From NCBI GenBank assembly GCA_905221605.1, contig CAJNDS010000369.1, forward strand, positions 602,501 to 666,500: a DNA stretch of 64,000 nucleotides. Direction: 5' to 3'. Positions 23,501 to 33,790 of this stretch are shown piece after piece (within the stretch, counting starts at the first letter, position 1; every line of letters begins with the position of its first letter). Below the pieces are notes generated by a model. That model made no database searches and was not told the DNA's origin. It saw nothing but the letters and a program-made list of their open reading frames with translations. The translations under genes and the position numbers were made by a program. The DNA comes from Symbiodinium natans. Its lineage: Eukaryota; Sar; Dinophyceae; Suessiales; Symbiodiniaceae.

Positions 23501-24490
23501 AAGCTTTAAACCCTAAGAAGAAAGCGAGAGCTGAAGCAAATTCAGCCTCATCAAAGCAACTCGTACCCTCCCTTCCTTCCACAGCTTCCTCCGATTTCTG
23601 CACCGGCGAATGCCCAAACCCGTGTAAACACCTTAAACGGGGGGTGGGGGTTAGGGTTGATAGGGTTTAGGGTTTATAGAGTGTGGGGTTTCTGGGGTTT
23701 AAGATGAGGGTTTCATCTTTTTGGACCAACAAACCTTTGCCTGCTTCGTTCGAGAGTGAGCGACGAAACCATCTTCAGCATGTCTTATAAGCCGATGGTT
23801 TAGGGTTGAGGGGTTAGGGCAAATAGAACCGGGGTCTGGGGTTTTATTATCGTATAAGTATATAGGGACCAGGAGTGAACACGAGTATTTATTCCGACCC
23901 CTGTGCTAATCTTCAGCATGCGTATCTAGACCATCTTCAGCATACGTGCCGTATAAGCCCTATAGAAACCCTGTCAGCCCTATAAGCCCGAGGCCATGGG
24001 CCCCTGCCGCGAAGATGTCTTATGCCGCCGCCTGCTCACGCTGCAGTTGGCGTGCACGTGGCTTGGGGACCAAAACTGAACCCTAAACTCGGCTTTTGAG
24101 TTTATATTTAGGATTTTATAGGGTTTTTGGGGTTTAGGGTTTAAGATATACCTATAAGGTATAGGTGGCCATTAATTAATGTATTAATGTCGTCCCCTAC
24201 CTTCTTTACTGGGTTCTGAAGTATGGGCCTTTGGGTTTCTTCTGTAAGGGGTATCTTAGGGGTACCCGTTTAAGGGGGTATTAAGGGACTATGTTAAACC
24301 CTAAACCCTAAACCCTAAACCCTAAACCCTAAACCCTAAACCCTAAACCCTAAACCCTAAACCCTAAACCCTAAACCCTAAACCCTAAACCCTAAACAAA
24401 AACAAACCCTAACCCCCCCCCCCCCAAAGGTGCCTGTGCTTCGTGCTCCGCTTCGGCCTGGCCTCCTACGTCTTCGACGTCGTCCTGTGA
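20590..24490 (+). CDS. ALG7: UDP-GlcNAc:dolichyl-phosphate GlcNAc-1-phosphotransferase, 8 exons, 5' end unresolved
   Basis: This ER membrane enzyme transfers GlcNAc-1-P to dolichyl phosphate, the first step of N-glycan precursor synthesis. Exons by frame: about 20590-20678, 21041-21160, 21263-22051, 22458-22550, 22823-22910, 23267-23298, 23993-24057 and 24430-24490 (TGA). Family hallmarks read in order: FIKANLRGIDLNK across the first junction, RPIEGVPIPES, GFADDVLDLRWR (metal-binding Asp pair), NAINIYAGVNGLEVGQ, FVGDTYCYFAGM, HFSKT, PCPRHRMP, AEFTPQELKPLG, NLTLINFVLY and REDVLCRRLL. The order matches DPAGT1/ALG7 from end to end. Introns 1, 5 and 6 use GC donors. The start of exon 5 is the weakest border. 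The initiator exon lies upstream and was not identified; an ATG at 20559 is out of frame. Confidence 0.87.
20679..21040 (+). repeat. ALG7 intron 1 with poly-G, poly-T and TA microsatellites
   Basis: This GC-AG intron contains two G-runs (about 20732-20748 and 20779-20804), a T-run, and alternating TA/ATATAC tracts at about 20946-20990. No introner core was recognised. Confidence 0.7.
24058..24429 (+). repeat. ALG7 last intron: family B introner start plus CCCTAAA array
   Basis: The left end GTGGCTTGGGGACCAAAACTGAA matches family B. About fourteen CCCTAAA units occupy 24296-24396, followed by a C-run before the AG|GTG acceptor. Confidence 0.65.
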
Positions 24491-25427
24491 TGCACCGACC
24501 CAGAGGAGGCCAACAGAAAAGCTTCCAGATAAGGGATAGTATAAATCATTATAAGTCAGACTGAATGTCCAATCTATGTTAATTAATGTTATATAATTTT
24601 GTATATATATATATATATATATGCAGTTTTTTTAGATTCCTATATAAAGCCTGTAGCTAGATGAGTTCCTTCAGTTGCTATAGGCCTGGTAAGGGACCCG
24701 TTTGCCTGCCCTGAACCGCCTCACGCGGTTCCTTCGGCGATTCCGTTGCGCCCTCCACCACGGAGCCTGAAACCCCTACCACTCAACACCAAAAACCCTA
24801 CGCATACACAATCACCTAGAGAAACGTAACCCTAAACCCTAAACCCTAAACCCTATACTAAACCCTGAACCCTAGGCTTTGGGGGTTCTTAAGGTACACC
24901 TGAGAGCCGCAAGGCTGGAGAAGACCTCTCCACCGAACAGGCCTAGGCCCAAAAAAAGACCCTTGATGGCCGGGGCAAGATCTCAGAAAGACTTGGGATT
25001 CAGGTTTGGTTTAGGGTTTATAGGGTTATAGGGTTATAGGGTTATAGGGTTGTAGGGTTTAGGGTTTAGGGTTTAGGGTTTAGGCGCGGGGGGGGGGGGG
25101 GGGTGGCTTCCTGTGTGCTTGTGGCTATGATCCAAGTGTGCGAGTGCTCTGCTTTCCGGGTGGTGTAAGACGCGCGGAATCCTGGAGCATTTATGGGCTT
25201 TGCCCTCAACTGCGCGCTGTACATACAACGCAGAGCGGACCGATGCCTTTCCTCCACCCTGTGGATCACACCGATCGTGCCCCCGGGAAACCCCCCCCCC
25301 CCCCCAAATAAATAGGAAGATCCGATTTTTGAATATTAATAAGAAAGGTCCGATTTTTGAATGACACTCTACTCTTAAACCTAGTTGAAGGCTAAAGACC
25401 AGCAGCTGTTCAAAGAACCCCATGCTA

Positions 25428-25535
25428 TTTGGGGGTTGACGAGACTAACGGACCCCTGATATAGACACCCAAATAGTAGGATCCCCCTTGCAATCAGGAC
25501 CCCAAAAGGGTACCCGTAATTTCGGAAACCCTCAT
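25428..25535. repeat. Introner-like element, family D
   Basis: It contains GGACCCCTGATATAGAC, AATAGTAGGAT, AGGACCCCAAAAGGGTACCC and TTTCGGAAACCC, in the same order as 10796-10905. Confidence 0.5.
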
Positions 25536-26429
25536 ATAAGAACCCTAAACCCTAAACCTTAATTTCGGAAACCCCCATTTACCATCTGGGAAAGGGCGCC
25601 TGTTCTTTCGGCGCGCAGGAGGGCAATCTGAATCAGTTCGAGGCTCTTGGCCTACCGGCAGCGCACGCAGCCAAAACAGTCCCTGCACCATCCAGAAGCT
25701 GGCAGACGTGGTTTAGGGTTTAGGGTTTTGTTTAGGGTTTAGGGCTTTGTCCGGTTTAGTTAGGGTCTAGGGTACTGGTCTAGGGTTAGGGTTTAGGGTT
25801 TGGGGTTTGGGGTTTAGGGTTTAGGGTTTAGGGTTTAGGGTTTAGGGTTTAGGGTTTGTGTGCCGGCAGCCTTCAAAGTCCGTTGCTCAAAAGGGTTTAG
25901 GATTTAGGGTTTAGGGTTCAGGGTTCAGGGTTCAGGGTTTAGGGTTTAGGGTTTAGGGCTTTGGTTTAGGGTTTGGGGAATAGGGTTTGGTGGCAGCCTC
26001 CAAGAAAATCACAAGGCACTCCTGGGCAGTGTAAAGACGCCTTCACGGAGAAAGACGCAGCGATGCCACATCTCAACACTTTGAGAACCCTCTCAGGTTG
26101 TGATTCGAGAGTGGTCTGAACGGTTATAGAGGGATAATTTAAAAACAAAAACAAGCCTACTTGTCTTATGATCTCCTGGTGCTGGAGTAGTAACTAGTCT
26201 TATTTCTTGCATTTTTATCGAAAATCTAAGTATATGTTACTATATACCATGATATGATTGCGTCTTAATGCGGGGCTTCCGCCCAACCTGAGATCCCGAT
26301 GTCCAGAACCCATTCGACTGAGCCCTCTCTGGGTTTTTTTTCCCAAACCGAGCAATTCCCCGACCTCACCCTTCCCTTACAAACCCAGAAGCCCTAAAAA
26401 CCGGAAAGTCTTGAAATCCTGAAGACCTG

Positions 26430-26537
26430 GTAGCCCAGTGGTACCCTTTACCCTTGTTTCTTTTGTTTCCGGGTTCCCTTCTAAAAGGAACCAACTACAG
26501 ACAGGGTACGCTTTAGTATGGTTGCTGGGCTACTAAG
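26430..26537 (+). repeat. Introner, family A
   Basis: Terminal inverted arms GTAGCCCAGTGGTACCCTTT and TTGCTGGGCTACTAAG surround the family core (GTTCCCTTCTAAAAGGAACCAAC). It ends in AAG like a splice acceptor, but the host exons are not identified. Confidence 0.7.
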
Positions 26538-26912
26538 AAGAGCTCCACCAAGGCAAGTGGTGGTCGTGGTCTGAAGGCATGATGCAGGCCCGGATGAAGC
26601 CAACAACAACACCGCCGGGAGGGGGGGGGGTGGGGGCTGGGAGAGAGCGGGGTGGAAGACATCCTCTGAGTCCTGCTTAGGGTTGGGGTTTAGGGTTTAG
26701 GGTTCAGGGTTAGGGTTTAGGGTTTAGTTTAGGTTGCCTTTTGTACAGTTTCTGTCTGGGCTGCTGCAGAACCCATCAAGCCCTTTGTAAGCCCTCCGTT
26801 GGACCGCAGGCTTATGGACCCATTGCCGCCATCCCCATCGCAGCGATGCCGATCATCCTCCATCCGCTGATCTTCTTCGCCAAGCTGCCTCTCGGGCTCT
26901 GACAATAGCTTG

Positions 26913-27023
26913 GTAGCCGAGCGTAACCCTTTTCCCCTTTTTTGTGGTTTTAACGGACTCGCTATAAAGTAACCAAACCAAAACAGGCTGCCCTTACTGT
27001 CTTAGGCTTATTGGGCTACCAAG
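26913..27023 (+). repeat. Introner, family A
   Basis: Arms GTAGCCGAGCGTAACCCTTT and TTATTGGGCTACCAAG surround a core AAAGTAACCAAACC. It follows the stop codon of a hydrophobic exon-like island, so it may be intergenic or that island may be mis-framed. Confidence 0.65.
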
Positions 27024-27235
27024 CTAAAAGCATCTCCGCCACCAGAGTCACTTCAGCTTATCATGCAAGGGGAGATGGGGGGGGCGCACCACATGTCAAC
27101 CCCTGAACCCCAAACCCTCTAGCGGTATTGTGGACCTCTGAAGTAGCCCCCGCCGTGTGCGCGAGTGCTGGGCGGGTGGCGAACAAGAAGACCCCTAAAT
27201 CAACCCCTAATCCCTCAAACCGAGGTCAAAGATGA

Positions 27236-27365
27236 GTGACTGGGTAGCCCAGTGGTACCCTTTTTTTCCTTTTGTTTGGGGAGTTCTGGGTTCCCTATTA
27301 TACAGTAACCAACCAAAGAAAACAGGGGCACCCTTTGTTGCAAGAGGGTTCCTGGGCTGCCGAAG
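27236..27365 (+). repeat. Introner, family A, in a probable intron bounded by GTGACT repeats
   Basis: Arms start at 27244 (GTAGCCCAGTGGTACCC) and end GGGCTGCCGAAG at 27365. A GT donor at 27236 and the AG at 27365 place GTGACT at both exon edges. Splicing joins ATGA to GTGACTTCGTG, giving an open frame MSDFVLLMAILVGRIAKHPL. Confidence 0.6.
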
Positions 27366-30288
27366 GTGACTTCGTGCTGCTCATGGCCATCCTCGTTGGC
27401 CGAATTGCCAAGCACCCTCTCGGCACCAGGAACTTCGGGGTTGGTGGGGCATTGAGTTTAGGGTTTAGGGTTCAGGGTTTAGGTTATAAGGCCATAAGGG
27501 TTTAGGTTTTGGGGCTTAGGGCTGAAGGCTTAGGGCTTAGGGGACTTGACTTTCAGAGGGTGCCTTTGGGCATCTGGGATGTTTGGCGTACCTTCTCTGG
27601 ACGTATGAGGCATTTGGCCCAGACGTTTGGCAGGCCTACTTCTGCTTTCTCCTTGGAGAAGCAGACCACACAGTCTGCTTCAAGCTTCCTCCCTTGCCAA
27701 GAATCGTCATCAAGTGTAGCCACCCAAGCAGTTTCGCGGTTGGCTTTTCGCAACTTCAATATTCAGGACACCTTCCCCCCATCAACAACAGTCACACCAC
27801 CACACCACAGGACCTGCACTATGTCAGGGAGGGTGGGGAGGGTGAGGGTCTTGAGTTTAGTTTTGGGTTTTGGACCCTAAGCCCTATTCCCTGCACCCCA
27901 AACGCCTTTGGGTTCAGGGTGGAAACGATGGGGTTTTCTACCCTAAACCCTTAACCCTAAACCCTAACAATAATAGGGCCCGGGTGACCAGGTACAGCAT
28001 CATGGCGCAGATGGCCCTCACGGCGCCCCACCTCCTCAAATTCTTCGGGGCATCCCAGGAGGCGCTACACTGTTTGCTTAAGAACCCTAAACCCTCCACC
28101 CCAAAACCCTAAACCCATAAAGGGGCGTTTTGGGAGCATATTGGTGTGCTTGCGAACTGAACAGCGGGAATATTTTCACGTTTGCCATCACAGCTGCACG
28201 TATGGTAGGGAAGAGGGTAGAGAAGGGCTTGGTCCTAGAGGTCATGGGAGAGCAGCAGGGTAGCTGTGACAGGTCATCCAGCAGGTCAAGAAGACGAAGG
28301 GAAACTGAGCAGCAACTGCTTCGCGCATCCCACAAGCCGCGAGGGCAGCGCTCAACGCGCGCAATGGCTTTGGCCATACGGCCACAGCAGGCTGCAGTTG
28401 ACAACGTGCACATATATTGTTCTCATTGACATCCCCGCAAGCAGACGTCTGTAGGCAACCGGGCTCATAGCCAGTTCCTGCCAGCATTTGCCCAGATGAC
28501 TCAGATGATCAAACCGTGCCTTAGATTAGAAATGGTTCTAGAAGCAACCGCCTGTAGCGCTACCCAAAGTAAGTCAGAGTCATCGAAACGGTCTTACAGC
28601 ACGTGCCTTCGGGACCTCTCATGAAGCGATCCTGCTGCCGTATTGCCGAGCTGTAAAAAACCACCGAATCATCGGTGTTCACAGTTTTGGGACGTGGAAC
28701 CGCCAAGCGACGCAACTCCCCTGCCCCAATTTTCGACACGCGCTCTGCCACGAGGAAAAGCTGCTTGGGAGGGCGGGGGGCTGGTTCGGAGGAATTCAAA
28801 TAGGGTATAAAGGTCTTGTGCCCTATGTGGGAATTTAGCAGGGCTCTTGGATTTTGAGTGGAGCCCCGCTCATTGGGGCAGGGCACATGATGTCGCTACA
28901 AGTACTAGACGTTTTTCTTGCCGAAGCCTTTGAAAGTCAGCATGCCCTGTTCAGAACACCCCACCCAGAAAAATCTTGAGCCGCAGGCCCTTTAAGCCCA
29001 AACCCGACACCCGTACTGCCGACAGCGTGTAGGTGTTGCCCTGCAGTGCCCCCCGGGTCAGCCAGGTAGGTGGCAAAAGAACAACAACTCAAACAATATA
29101 ACGCAACGATATTTTTCAAAACCAACCTCAACTTTCAAGACCTGAGAGTCACGTCAGCGAAGCCCGGGTACCCTGTGAAGATCTCCTGCCCCACCTCCCA
29201 TGCCTCCAAACCACGGAACGTGCCTCATGTGCAGGTGAATGAGCGGGGAGCTCAACACGGGATTTTCTAAATCCTAGGAGTGCGTTGGGCGCGTATTTAG
29301 AGTTCTTGTTCGAAGGCATTGCATGTGAAGGTATCCCAGATACGGCCTCAACTCCACTGAAAACCTATCATGGTGATCACGGCTGATGCCGGGACATCTG
29401 CCAAGAGTTTTGTGTGCAGCTACACTTCACCCTAAACTCCTAAATGCCCTAAACCCCTAAACCCTAAGCCGCTAAGCCCTAAACCCTAAACTGGCCCTGC
29501 CCCATGAGTCCGCTATAAGGCAGGTTTTTAGATCGACACAGGCTTGTGGGCAAGTCGCGCAGGCCCAACGCGGGTCCTCCGAAGCCTCAAGCCGACCTCC
29601 CTTTCCCTCCTCTTTAAAAGAAAGAGTAAAGCTCCAAAGAGATCCCGAACCCAAAAACCAGAAGGAATTCAAGTTCAGGGTTTAGGGGTTTAGGGGTTAG
29701 GGTTTAGGGTTCCCCCCAGGTCGGCCGAAAGCAGGTCACCAGCGCCAGGCAGGATACAGGGTTGATTTTACTCAAGTGTTGAAGGTTAGGCCACAGCATT
29801 CAAGAGCTGCAGAGCTTCGGGGAGTTCTCGAGCTCGCGTTTCTGGGACAGAATTGGGGTTTTTAGGGTTTTTGGGTTGTTTAGGGTTTAGTTGAAGGTTT
29901 CGGGTTCAGGGTTCAGGGTTTAGGGTGAAGGGGGCCGTGGTATTTCTGGATAAGGGGAGATGCACGTGGAGTTGTCTTGCGCAGCTGCAGCGGCTCGGTG
30001 TTGCAGTGAAAGGTTGCTTCAGTTCCTGGCATCACATTTAAAACCCCCCGAAGGGTCCATCTACCACATATACCCACATATATATATATATATATATTAC
30101 CACATATAACCACATATATATATATATATACATATTCATATTAATATAATATTTACTTGGGCCCAAGAGTCCCTTTTTAGGAGGCACTTTAAGGCCCAAG
30201 TATTCCCTATTTTTAGGTACATGGACCCTTAGGGCCCTGATACCCCCACACCTGAAGTGAGGGTTCCACTTTAACCCTTGAGGGCAGG

Positions 30289-31530
30289 GTGATGAGGTCT
30301 GGATGGCGGGGTGCGAGCTTACCGTGGAAGGTGTCCTTGCTTGCGCTGCTTCAGTGGAATTTGCAACCCTCTTTGATCAGCTACAACCGGGCCATCACTG
30401 CATGTGGTAAAGGCGAGTCATGGCAAGTTGCCTGCGCCGTTCTGAATTCAGTTGCGGGCCAGTGTGCCCTGAAGCCGGACGTCGTTTCCTACAACGCCGC
30501 GATCAGTGCATGTGAGCGAGGGCAGCAGTGGTCCAAGTCCTTGCACTTTTTGGGCGCGGTCGCCAACGAGGGACTGCGGCCAACGGTCATAACCTGCAGC
30601 GCTGCCACTAGCTCGTGCGAGAAGGGTGACTCCTGGGAGCAGGCGCTCTTCCTTCTTCACGGCATGGAAGACAGCGAGGTGGAAGCTGACGTCTTCACAT
30701 ACAGCGCCGTGAGCACTGCCAGTGGAAAGACACTGCACTGGCAGGTTGCCATGTTTTGCCTTTGTGAATCCAGGCGGTGCAACCTAGAACCCAACATCGT
30801 CACACACAACGCGGCGACGTCCTCCTGCGAGGAGGGCAGCGAGTGGCATTGGGCCCTCGTCGTCGTGGAGGAGGCCTGCGTGCGAGAGCTAAAGCCGGAT
30901 ACAGTCACCTATGGAGCCGCTGTCGCTGCTCGAGGCCGGGATGGCGATTGGGATAGGAGCTGTGCCCTTCTGGGCCAGCTTCAGGCAGAGCGCCTGCGGC
31001 TTGACGTGGTCACCTGCAACTCGGCGATCACCGCGTGCGAGACGGCAGGGGAGTGGGAACAGGCGCTGCTCCTCTTGGAGGACATGGCCCGGAAACGACT
31101 GCAGTGCGACGTCATCTCCATCAGCGCGGCGATCAGCGCTTGCGACCAACAGGGGCAGTGGCAAGTGGCCTCCCTACTGCTGAGCAACATGCAGGCGGGT
31201 AGCATCCAGCCCAACGTGGTGACTTTCAGCGCTTGCATCAGCGCGTGCTGCAAGGCCGAGGAGTGGAGGCAAGCTCTGAGTATGCTGAAGCGAATGGATG
31301 AGGCACAGCTGCAGCCGAATGTCATTCCCTACACTTCTCTCGTCGCCGCCTGCGGCAGGGCGGCAGAGTGGCAGCAAGCGCTTCTCCTGCTCAATGAGCA
31401 CTCCTCCCGAAGCTTTCTGCCGACAGTTTTCAGCTACGGCGCGGCCATCGGCGCGTGCGAAGAAGCGGGGGAGTGGCAACAGGCGCTATTGCTCCTGGCG
31501 AAGCTGCGGGCCATGATCGGACAGTTTTGA
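30289..31530 (+). CDS. Pentatricopeptide repeat (PPR) protein, 11 repeats, uninterrupted
   Basis: The 413-aa frame is almost entirely 35-residue PPR motifs, from SLISYNRAITACGKGESW at about residue 29 to the end. Typical repeat starts are DVVSYNAAISACERGQQW, DVVTCNSAITACETAGEW and NVVTFSACISACCKAEEW, with a conserved Trp near position 17 of each repeat as in many dinoflagellate PPR proteins. PPR proteins bind organellar RNA by a modular code; a plastid or mitochondrial RNA role is inferred from the family. No intron is evident, unlike the neighbouring genes. The first 28 residues are not PPR-like, so the true start or a 5' exon is uncertain, and I see no clear transit peptide. Confidence 0.85.
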   Translation: MMRSGWRGASLPWKVSLLALLQWNLQPSLISYNRAITACGKGESWQVACAVLNSVAGQCALKPDVVSYNAAISACERGQQWSKSLHFLGAVANEGLRPTVITCSAATSSCEKGDSWEQALFLLHGMEDSEVEADVFTYSAVSTASGKTLHWQVAMFCLCESRRCNLEPNIVTHNAATSSCEEGSEWHWALVVVEEACVRELKPDTVTYGAAVAARGRDGDWDRSCALLGQLQAERLRLDVVTCNSAITACETAGEWEQALLLLEDMARKRLQCDVISISAAISACDQQGQWQVASLLLSNMQAGSIQPNVVTFSACISACCKAEEWRQALSMLKRMDEAQLQPNVIPYTSLVAACGRAAEWQQALLLLNEHSSRSFLPTVFSYGAAIGACEEAGEWQQALLLLAKLRAMIGQF

Positions 31531-32774
31531 GGGTGCCTTCACACTCACACTCTTTTTCGCGGCGCGAGAACGAGTCGGGCTTGCCTTTGGCCTCTTCGGG
31601 TCGAGCTTAGGTTTCAAAAGTCCCTGACGTATCAGGGGCACCAAGTAAGTAGAGTAAGGGGCTCCTCGGACCAGTCCTTTGCATCGATCTTCACCTTCTA
31701 CAGCCCAAAACCTAGACCCGAATTCCAAACCAGATCAGAGCTGAGCAGGCAGCCGGACCCCAACAGAGTCCTTGCCTGCCTCAGCGGGTGCAAGAGTCGA
31801 AACCCCTAAACCCTAAACCCCCAAACCCCAAACCCTAAACCACTTGACTCATGAGGCGGGTGGAGGATCGCAAGAGTCGAATCCCCAAAACTCCACCCGT
31901 GTAAGCCCCAAACCCCTGGGTGTTCTTGGGCACGAAAGGAACCCTACGAGTGCAAGGGCTTATGGTTCATCCTTAGGTTTCCAAATTGTACAGAAAAAGC
32001 AATTACCACAAGTGGGTGTTTTTTGTGTAGTTTCGGGGTGTATGATCCCCCCAGTTTTCGGGTTCATTTGGTTGTTTCCAGGCCTTCAGACCCAAACGCG
32101 AAAGAAGCCCTTGAGCCCCTAGAGCTCACAAGTTTTAACCGCCACGAAAAAATGAAAGCCCTAAACCCCAAGTCCTAAACCCGGGCAGGGAATCCTTGCC
32201 TGCTTCAGCGAGTGCGAGAGTCGAAATCCTACACGCCCTACACTCGGCCACACGGGTGGAACCTACCTTCGGCCCTGTGTGTTTGCAGGTGGCGGGCCCA
32301 AAGCAGCGGAGCCGACCCCTGTGCCTGAGGATATCCGGGTGCAGGGTGCAGGGGGTGTAGGGATTGAGTCTTTGAGGGTTTAGGGGTTTTGGGCCCTCTA
32401 ATCCGAGTCTGCGAGAGAGAGAGAGGGTTTATAGGGCCTAAGTTCAGGGAAGTTGACGGTTTAGGGTCTAAGTGAGGGCTTTGGGGCTTTCGGGAAATGT
32501 GGGGTGCTCAAACCTGCGAACCCCTACTAAACCTAAACCCTGCAACCGTACCATACGCCATAGTTACCAAGAAAGTGTTAAATGGGTAGGGCCCCCTTTC
32601 GCCCCAGTGCTCGGCAGCCCTGTTCAAGCCATTGGGAGTTTGGTGAGAATGCCTTAGGGGTAGCCCTCCAAGTTCTTGTTTTCCGCCGCGGCGCTGGCTC
32701 TCCAAGCATGCTCCAAAGTGAGTTCAGCACAGCGTCGAGACCCTTGCCTTGAAGACTTAAACCTTACTGGGCCA

Positions 32775-32870
32775 GTAGTTGAACTTTAAACTGTGTGGGC
32801 TTCCTTATTGAGTAGGAATGTGAAAGCTTGACCTTGTTCTTCCTGGGTGCTGGAGAAGTATAAAGCACCA
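32775..32870 (+). repeat. Introner, family C
   Basis: TAGTTGAACTTTAAACTGTG, CTTCCTTATTGAGTAGGAAT and GAAAGCTTGACC appear in the same order as in TPR introns 1 and 8. The flanking exons are not identified. Confidence 0.6.
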
Positions 32871-33293
32871 GCCAGACATCGCAGGCGAGAGCTCTATCAG
32901 TCCATTGTCTCCTTATATCGAAAACCGGTCCTAACCATACTGCAACTCTGCCGGGGTCCCAGATCCACCAAAGTTTCCTGAACGTTCACCCAAGCCCTAT
33001 AAACTCCAAAGCCGAAAACTAACCCCCTCCCTAAACCCGAAACCCTAAACCCTAGTCTGCTTGGCGGGTGGCAGAAATACACCTAAACCCCAAACCCTCA
33101 ACCCTAAGCCTGCAACCCTACACCCTAAACCCTCAACCCTCAACCTTAAACCCTAAACCCAATGCCGAACTCCTCCTCCCTGGCCTCCTCGGGCACGTCG
33201 GAGAGCACCGAGCTGGAGAGCGAGCCGCTGCTGGGGGCGGCCACGCAGCTGGGCAGAGAATGGCGGATGTTTAAGGGAGAGTGCCCTCATAGG

Positions 33294-33366
33294 TTAGGGT
33301 TTAGGGTTTAGGGTTTAGGGTTTAGGGTTTATAGGGTTTGGGGTTTAGGGTTTAGGGTTTAGGGTT
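33294..33366 (+). repeat. Interstitial TTTAGGG array
   Basis: About ten TTTAGGG units with one TATAGGG and one TTTGGGG variant, beginning directly at a GT donor candidate. Confidence 0.85.
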
Positions 33367-33687
33367 AGGCTGGCAGCCAACAGGTCCGGCTTCAAAAAGG
33401 TTAGGTTTTAGGGTTTAGGGTTTAGTGATGAAAAAAAGGGTTTTGTGATGGGGGACCGTCTGGGTTCAAAAAAGTGATTGGGGGCACATGGCTGATCTAG
33501 AACCCAACCATTTGCGGGCCTCCATCAGGACATATTCCTTTTAGAAATGCAAGAGCAAGCCTCGTTGAGACCCCACGTCAGTTCCTCTTGCCAGGGCCGA
33601 CGCCTGGAAGAGCGCACTCCCGACCTTCACAGCAGCGGACCTTTGGGCCAAAGTGCCCGAGGAGGTGGTGCCTGAGCACGATGCTAG

Positions 33688-33790
33688 TTCGGGATGTTCC
33701 TCCTTATACTAGCAGTCCTTAATAGGGATTAGAGTTCCCCCTGCTACAATCCCCAGTAAGGACGGTCAGTATAAGGGGGAACATCCCAAA
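33688..33790. repeat. Introner-like hairpin, family E
   Basis: Left arm GGGATGTTCCTCCTTATACT and right arm AGTATAAGGGGGAACATCCC are near-perfect inverted repeats around AGCAGTCCTTAATAGGGATT and a complementary CCCAGTAAGGACGG. It follows an exon-like island directly. Confidence 0.75.

Larger units (their letters stand above)
24491..30288. other. Intergenic DNA with introners, telomere-like tracts and exon-like islands
   Basis: No complete gene was resolved. Exon-like islands include about 25619-25706, 26803-26902 (AYGPIAAIPIAAMPIILHPL, hydrophobic, in-frame TGA at its end), 27366-27440 (DFVLLMAILVGRIAKHPLG) and 27993-28075. Three family A introners lie at 26430-27365 and a family D copy at 25428-25535. 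TTTAGGG tracts occur at 25065-25083 and 25711-25860, and TA microsatellites at 24601-24622 and 30079-30130. The stretch 28080-30280 is mostly unique DNA without a convincing frame. Confidence 0.5.
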
